Origin: F23-D06 sp045600525
GTDB lineage: Bacteria; Bacteroidota; Bacteroidia; Bacteroidales; WCHB1-69
Length of the DNA: 9,643 nt
Reading direction: 5' to 3'
NCBI GenBank assembly: GCA_045600525.1
Contig: JAZRYC010000111.1
Location: 1-9,643, forward strand
Below are positions 6,195 to 9,643 of this stretch, piece by piece. The position numbers and the translations under genes were made by a program. A model generated the notes under the pieces. That model saw nothing but the letters and a program-made list of their open reading frames with translations. It was not told the origin of the DNA and did no database searches. How positions within the stretch are numbered: position 1 is the first letter of the stretch; each line of letters begins with the position of its first letter.

Positions 6195-7082
6195 CTATTG
6201 GGTGCATATATCAAAGTACGCCAGCACCGCCTTGTACTGGTCTTGGGCGGAGAGACAGGTGTCCGTGAGATAACCGGGAATGGCCGGCCAGTTCTGCAAT
6301 CCTCTATAGTAGAAGAATTTCAATTCGTCGGTTATGATAAAAGGAACAATGTTATTGGCCAAACACTCTTTGAACATAATCAAACGTCCCACTCTTCCAT
6401 TGCCATCCTGAAAGGGATGAATGGCCTCGAAGCGTTGATGAAAATCCAAAATGTCGTGTAAGGATTTTTTCTTGTGCGCGTGGTAGGAAGACAGTAACGA
6501 TTTCAGCGCCGAATGCACATCCTTTGGCGCGCAAGTCTCCTGCCCGCCGACTTCATTGGGCAGCTTTTTATAGTCACCCACCGCAAACCAGGATTTCTGC
6601 GCATCGGAAGTGTTGGCCTTCAATATTTGGTGCAGTTCCTTGATGAAAGATTCTGTCAACTTCTCGTGCGCACGGTCGATAATCATATCTATGCAACGGA
6701 AATGATTGACCGTTTCCACAATATCATCCACACGAACGCTCTCCTCCGCAATGCCCAGCGTGTTCGTTTCAAAAATAAAGCGAGTCTGTTCGTGCGATAG
6801 GCGGCTGCCTTCTATGTGGTTGGAATTATAGGTGAGGTCGATTTGCGTGCGGTGGTAGATTCCGCCCTTCAGCCGCATCTCCTTTTGTTCTCGCAACGCC
6901 TGCAGCAAGGGTGAATCCTTTGCCTTTTTTGAACTTGACGGCAGTTCGGCATCTTCCGGAATATTCCAAGTCTTTCCTGTTAGAAAGACACCTTCAATCT
7001 TTCCCACATTGCAATAATTTCGGACCGTGCGGTCTGAAATCCCGTGTTTCTTTGCAAATTCGCTAACAGACAGAAAGTTCAT
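6195..7082 (-). CDS. HTH-Fic protein (class II-type Fic AMP-transferase with DNA-binding head)
   Basis: 295 residues from ATG 7082. Residues about 3-45 form a MerR/excisionase-like winged helix-turn-helix (SVSEFAKKHGISDRTVRNY, then GKTWNIPED). A Fic domain follows, with the catalytic motif HPFQDGNGRVGR at 222-233 (H222 base, D226 metal, N228 and R230). An N-terminal inhibitory helix motif SNHIEG (S87, E91, G92) fits [S/T]xxxE[G/N], so a class II self-inhibited enzyme is expected, transferring AMP from ATP to Ser, Thr or Tyr hydroxyls; the target is unknown. A longer frame begins at TTG 7091, but those first bases are the TTGCCGATA half-site seen in its promoter, so ATG 7082 is preferred. It heads the run with P2 and the exported protein. 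Its HTH and the palindromic promoter suggest autoregulation, which is inference. Confidence 0.93.
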   Translation of the reverse strand: MNFLSVSEFAKKHGISDRTVRNYCNVGKIEGVFLTGKTWNIPEDAELPSSSKKAKDSPLLQALREQKEMRLKGGIYHRTQIDLTYNSNHIEGSRLSHEQTRFIFETNTLGIAEESVRVDDIVETVNHFRCIDMIIDRAHEKLTESFIKELHQILKANTSDAQKSWFAVGDYKKLPNEVGGQETCAPKDVHSALKSLLSSYHAHKKKSLHDILDFHQRFEAIHPFQDGNGRVGRLIMFKECLANNIVPFIITDELKFFYYRGLQNWPAIPGYLTDTCLSAQDQYKAVLAYFDICTQ

Positions 7083-7091
7083 TATCGGCAA
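7083..7091 (-). promoter_or_regulatory. TTGCCGATA half-site directly before the Fic start codon
   Basis: Read on the minus strand, TTGCCGATA directly precedes the ATG at 7082 and repeats the arm and centre of the operator palindrome at 7128-7143. It would lie in the leader of the transcript (about 24 bases long), so a bound protein could block early elongation or translation. Function is inferred. Confidence 0.45.
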
Positions 7092-7103
7092 GTTTATGTA
7101 TCA

Positions 7104-7153
7104 AAAACAGTGCAAAAATAATATTTTTTGCCGATACCGGCAAGATTGTCAAA
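7104..7153 (-). repeat. 50-bp dispersed repeat, copy B (promoter/operator module)
   Basis: Second copy of the element at 2526-2575, same orientation, 44 of 51 aligned columns identical. Its palindrome is the more perfect of the two. Confidence 0.85.
7113..7143 (-). promoter_or_regulatory. Promoter with perfect-arm palindrome upstream of HTH-Fic
   Basis: On the minus strand, -7 box TATTTTTG (7120-7113) with TTG (7143-7141) 20 bp upstream. TTGCCGATACCGGCAA (7128-7143) has perfect 6-bp arms TTGCCG/CGGCAA around a 4-base centre, and its arm supplies the -33 TTG. This overlap suggests repression by a dimeric DNA-binding protein, with the HTH-Fic product as the obvious candidate. Confidence 0.7.
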
Positions 7154-7158
7154 GAGAC

Positions 7159-7737
7159 CTACACTTTTCTCTTTTTCGGCGCGCGGCAACGGATTCTCGT
7201 CGGACTTTTCTTTCGGCAGTTCTCGCAATAGGATTTGGAGCCTTGCGGGTCGATGGCCACTCCGTGATAGTAATCGCCGTAATGACGTACGCGGTGCAGC
7301 AATTCGTCAGTAGGCCGCCCGTCGAAGTTCTGAATCATCCATTGCACAACATCTTCTGCGCGATGTCGGTATCGGGTGCAGTTCAATCCCTCAAAAAAGT
7401 AGAGATGCCCGCCGCACGGAACCATCAACACGGACACTCTGTCGGAAACAATTCCCGACGCGATATGATAAACGTGCTGGTCAATGACGGATAGCGTGTC
7501 CTGCCAAGTCTCAATGTGATTGGACGTGTCGCACAAATCCACAATCAGAAGAAGTTGTCTGTTGTAGAACGTATGGTAATGGCGCGACATCTGCCGCATC
7601 TCACGGTATATGGTGGCAATATAGGGATTTTCCCGATTGAATGTCGTACGCGCCAAGACCGCTTTGTCACGCTGCGCACTGACGTGAGCGCCGCAAAACA
7701 GCAGGGATATTGTTAGCAGTAGTGCGATACGATTCAT
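7159..7737 (-). CDS. Small exported protein with basic Cys-containing tail, unknown function
   Basis: 192 residues from ATG 7737. The frame opens earlier (7860), but the signal peptide MNRIALLLTISLLF...VSAQ begins at 7737, and the extra 41 codons would be translated from heptamer repeats, so the later start is chosen. The mature part is rich in His, Tyr and Arg: YHTFYNRQLLLIVDLCD (54-70), a hydrophobic strand with VLMVPCGGHLYFF (103-115) and YGDYYHGVAIDP (153-164). The C-terminus carries C171-x2-C174, then C184, and ends in a strongly basic run (RAPKKRKV). Cys at 69, 108 and 120 are also present. No known active site was recognised. It stands alone: the stop is 76 bases before the Fic ATG, across promoter copy B, and the start is 97 bases after the symporter end. 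A weak -7-like TACCTTTA lies about 20 bases before the start. Confidence 0.75.
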   Translation of the reverse strand: MNRIALLLTISLLFCGAHVSAQRDKAVLARTTFNRENPYIATIYREMRQMSRHYHTFYNRQLLLIVDLCDTSNHIETWQDTLSVIDQHVYHIASGIVSDRVSVLMVPCGGHLYFFEGLNCTRYRHRAEDVVQWMIQNFDGRPTDELLHRVRHYGDYYHGVAIDPQGSKSYCENCRKKSPTRIRCRAPKKRKV

Positions 7738-7795
7738 TGTGATAATGCGGTAATGTGAATAAAGGTAGATAAGTAGAAAAGTTGATATGCAATTA

Positions 7796-7823
7796 CTGAA
7801 ACTTGAAACCTGAAACCTGAAAC
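7796..7823 (+). repeat. Four tandem YTGAAAC heptamers
   Basis: CTGAAAC, TTGAAAC, CTGAAAC and CTGAAAC follow in perfect register between the symporter 3' end (7835) and the 7737 gene start. They belong to the same family as the units at 9487-9514 and 3222-3235. Confidence 0.7.
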
Positions 7824-7834
7824 CTCCCTCGTTC

Positions 7835-8233
7835 CTACCAGAACACTGCGTATAACACAACCAGTATAATGCAAATCACGTAGGCGCAGATATTGAACGT
7901 CTTGTCGGTTTTGAACAGGTCGGCGGTCAGCGAGATGGCTTTCTCGTCGTCATCGTTAGGACAGGTGGTCAGGCTCACCATAATCATAACGGCCATAGAA
8001 ATCACGCAGGTGTAGAACATTTCGTCGATAAACGGCATATCGATAGGCAGGAACTTGAGCCCCAGAGCCACCGGAATGGATGCCAGCACGCCGATGATGG
8101 CGCCTTTGTTGGTGGTCTTCTTCCAGAAAAGGCCCAGAAGGAACAAGGCTAAGATGCCCGGGCTGACCAACCCCGTATATTCCTGAATGTATTGGAACAT
8201 CTGTCCTACATTGCCCAACAACGGGGCTATCAA
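7835..8233 (-). CDS. C-terminal part of the symporter after the TGA
   Basis: About 130 residues in the same frame as the first part. It could be translated separately only from TTG at 8233, which directly follows the TGA, or from the ATG of MFQYIQEY about 11 codons later; neither has a visible ribosome-binding signal. It contains the last four or so membrane segments, the family block SPGILALFLLGLFWKKTTNKGAIIG and a conserved NDDDEK loop. Independent function is unlikely; it is listed because it stays fully open and family-like. Confidence 0.4.
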   Translation of the reverse strand: MIAPLLGNVGQMFQYIQEYTGLVSPGILALFLLGLFWKKTTNKGAIIGVLASIPVALGLKFLPIDMPFIDEMFYTCVISMAVMIMVSLTTCPNDDDEKAISLTADLFKTDKTFNICAYVICIILVVLYAVFW

Positions 8234-8236
8234 TCA
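8234..8236 (-). other. In-frame TGA at the vSGLT Cys411 position
   Basis: Sequence context is ALVVA-TGA-LIAPLLG. By hand alignment with vSGLT (IIACLIAPMLG) the TGA stands at Cys411, with offsets checked at K294, S364-S365 and Q428. TGC or TGT to TGA is a one-base change. A weak hairpin (4-bp GCCC/GGGC stem, 7-base loop, 8227-8213) follows 6 bases after the TGA. Confidence 0.85.
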
Positions 8237-9486
8237 GGCCACGACCAAGGCGACTGCGGCGGAGACGCGTCCCACATTGACGAGGTTCACGGGCTTGCCG
8301 TGCTTTTGTTCTACTTTCGGGGCGATATAGGGTTTGTAGATATCCATCGTGAAAATGGTGGAGGCGGAATTGAGCATAGATGCTAATGAGGAGATGATGG
8401 CGGCAGCCAAAGCAGCTAACACCAACCCCTTCAATCCTGCAGGTACAAAGGTGCTGATGAGCCACGGATAGGCGTTGTCGTTGTTGAGCAGGCCGTTGCC
8501 CAAGGTGAATGCATCCACTGCGCCGTGCATATTTTCGGTGTACATTACGTAGGCGATAATGCCGGGAATGCATACGATGAAGGGGATGATGAGCTTGAGA
8601 AAGCCGGCAAAGACGATACCTTTTTGCGCTTCAGGTAATGACTTGGCAGCAAAGGCGCGTTGGACGATGTACTGGTTGAATCCCCAATAATAGAGGTTGG
8701 CAACCCATAGTCCTCCGATAAGCATCATAATGCCGGGCAGGTTGTCGTATTCGGGTTTGCCTTTGTCAAGGACGAGGTCGAAGCGGTCGCCGGCCACATC
8801 GGCCACGTGGCGAATGCCGTGTGAAAGGGAACCATCGGGACTCACATAGTGCAGCGCCACGATGGTGGTGATGACACCGCCCGCGATGAGCAGGATGACT
8901 TGTAGTACGTCTGTCCAAGCTACGGCAGAAAGGCCGCCGTAGAGGGAGTAGCACGCCGCTATGACAGCCAGACCGATGATGGCGGGTACAATGAACGAGC
9001 CGTCGCCCGTGCCGACAATCGTGTCAATGGCCTTGCCTCCGAGAAACAGGACGGAGGTGAGGTTTACGAAGACGAATAGCGCGATCCAGAATACGGCCAA
9101 AATCGTCTTCAGCTGCGTAGAATAGCGTCTTTCCACAAATTCGGGAATGGTATAGATGCCCTGTTTCATAAAGATGGGCAGGAAGAACTTAGCGACAATG
9201 ATGAGCGTGAGGGCGGCCATAAACTCGTAGGAGGCCACCGCGAAACCGCCGGCAAAACCGGAACCCGACATACCGATGAACTGCTCGGCAGAGATGTTGG
9301 CAGCAATCAACGATGCGCCAATCGCCCACCACGGCAGCGACTTGCTCGCCAAAAAATAATCCTCAGTAGTTCTTCTTTTGTTGCTCTTTTTGCGAGACAC
9401 CCAAAGTCCCAGTGCGACAATCACCAAAAGATATATGGCGACGACGACGATGTCTATGGTGTGAAATGCGGGGTTCATAGTATAGG

Positions 9487-9514
9487 GTTTAAAGTTTAAG
9501 GTTTAAGGTTTAAA
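9487..9514 (-). repeat. Four tandem YTTAAAC heptamers before the symporter start
   Basis: Plus-strand units GTTTAAA, GTTTAAG, GTTTAAG and GTTTAAA (reverse complements TTTAAAC or CTTAAAC) end 8 bases before the symporter ATG. Copy number could differ between strains and change promoter or leader spacing. Confidence 0.7.
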
Positions 9515-9539
9515 GCGAGGAGTGTCCTAAAGTCAATAG

Positions 9540-9643
9540 TCAAGGTTTATAATAGAGGGAACCGGATTCAAATATGTTGAAATCGCGATTTTTGTATGTC
9601 CAGTGCGTAGCGCCTTTGTCATCTTTGTCCGGTTCGGAACCTG
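9540..9643 (-). CDS. Possible C-terminal end of an unidentified gene, 5' end beyond window
   Basis: One minus-strand frame stays open from the right edge to a TGA at 9542-9540, giving 33 residues ending FNIFESGSLYYKP. Its composition (charged, Tyr/Phe-rich) looks coding, but the product cannot be named. A second frame is also open for most of this distance, so the choice is uncertain. If real, it ends 61 bases before the symporter start, in the same direction. Confidence 0.4.
   Translation of the reverse strand, partial: GSEPDKDDKGATHWTYKNRDFNIFESGSLYYKP

Larger units (their letters stand above)
7835..9478 (-). pseudogene. vSGLT-like sodium/sugar symporter interrupted by one in-frame TGA
   Basis: Sodium:solute symporter (SSS family) of the inner membrane, coupling sodium entry to uptake of a hexose. 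The frame spans 547 codons with a single TGA at codon 415. Homology to Vibrio vSGLT is close and continuous: N61, Q66 and E85 (vSGLT N64, Q69, E88), Y264-W265 (gate Y263, W264), K295 (K294) and the sodium-site S363-S364 (S364-S365). The sugar-site S91 is Ala88 here. The second part carries the Q428 equivalent in FQYIQEYTG plus the final membrane segments, and ends LYAVFW without the last vSGLT helix. The 414-residue product from 8234-9478 would lack TM segments needed for transport. With all other family residues intact, the damage is either recent, a sequence error, or bypassed. It starts 8 bases after a heptamer array, and no clear promoter is seen. Confidence 0.9.

Noticed and set aside
7083..7091. 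TTG start for the Fic protein
   Set aside because: The three extra codons are the TTGCCGATA regulatory half-site, and a normal ATG follows immediately.
7738..7860. 41-codon N-terminal extension of the small exported protein
   Set aside because: It runs through the heptamer repeats and part of the symporter 3' end and would bury the signal peptide that begins at 7737.
8213..8236. Hairpin after the TGA as a SECIS element
   Set aside because: The stem is only 4 bp and the 7-base loop begins 10 bases after TGA, closer than in known bacterial SECIS elements; kept only as a possibility to test.
7956..8573. 205-codon and other antisense or off-frame ORFs across the symporter
   Set aside because: They are shadows of the symporter frame, rich in Arg and His and without any domain; one spans the TGA site only because it is in another frame.
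7796..9514. Tandem heptamers as a CRISPR array
   Set aside because: The units are 7 bp with no spacers and no cas genes are nearby.

Overview
The window looks like a chromosomal segment of a Bacteroidales-type Bacteroidota. The evidence is a SusB-like family 97 glycoside hydrolase, several Sec-exported proteins whose signal peptides end in the 'AQ' common in this phylum, three TAnnTTTG-type -7 promoter boxes (two with a TTG 19-20 bp upstream), no clear Shine-Dalgarno sequences, and moderate GC. No rRNA, tRNA, CRISPR array or complete mobile element was seen, and no gene-free stretch exceeds 300 bases.

Layout. Positions 1-2514 (minus strand) hold a tight three-gene run: a 154-aa multi-spanning membrane protein, a 117-aa membrane protein (called P1 here) and a GH97 alpha-glucosidase. 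The GH97 frame is open for 552 codons and runs off the left edge. Positions 2515-2698 are a dense intergenic region with a promoter/operator repeat, heptamer repeats and a perfect palindrome. Positions 2699-4635 (plus strand) carry a Nudix hydrolase and an exported alpha/beta hydrolase. Positions 4727-7082 (minus strand) carry a second run: an HTH-Fic protein, a 110-aa membrane protein (P2, a paralogue of P1) and an exported protein of unknown function. Positions 7159-7737 encode a small exported protein with a basic, cysteine-containing tail. Positions 7835-9478 encode a close relative of the Vibrio sodium/galactose symporter vSGLT, split by one in-frame TGA. The last 104 bases hold the possible C-terminal end of another minus-strand gene.

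The most unusual feature is that the two minus-strand runs share an architecture. Each is preceded by a near-identical 50-bp element, in which a TTG is followed after 19-20 bp by a TAnnTTTG box and a TTGCCG-N4-CGGCAA palindrome overlaps the spacer. In each run the second gene is a member of the P1/P2 membrane family. The first genes differ: one is an HTH-Fic protein with a MerR-like DNA-binding head, the other a membrane protein. An HTH-Fic protein controlling its own promoter and the sister promoter is a reasonable, untested hypothesis.

The second point is the symporter. Its reading frame and homology continue on both sides of the TGA with no gap. The TGA falls at the position I align with Cys411 of vSGLT, so simple nonsense mutation, sequencing error and recoding all need to be separated. 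GH97, the symporter and the exported hydrolase together fit a carbohydrate-using lifestyle, but they are not in one operon here.
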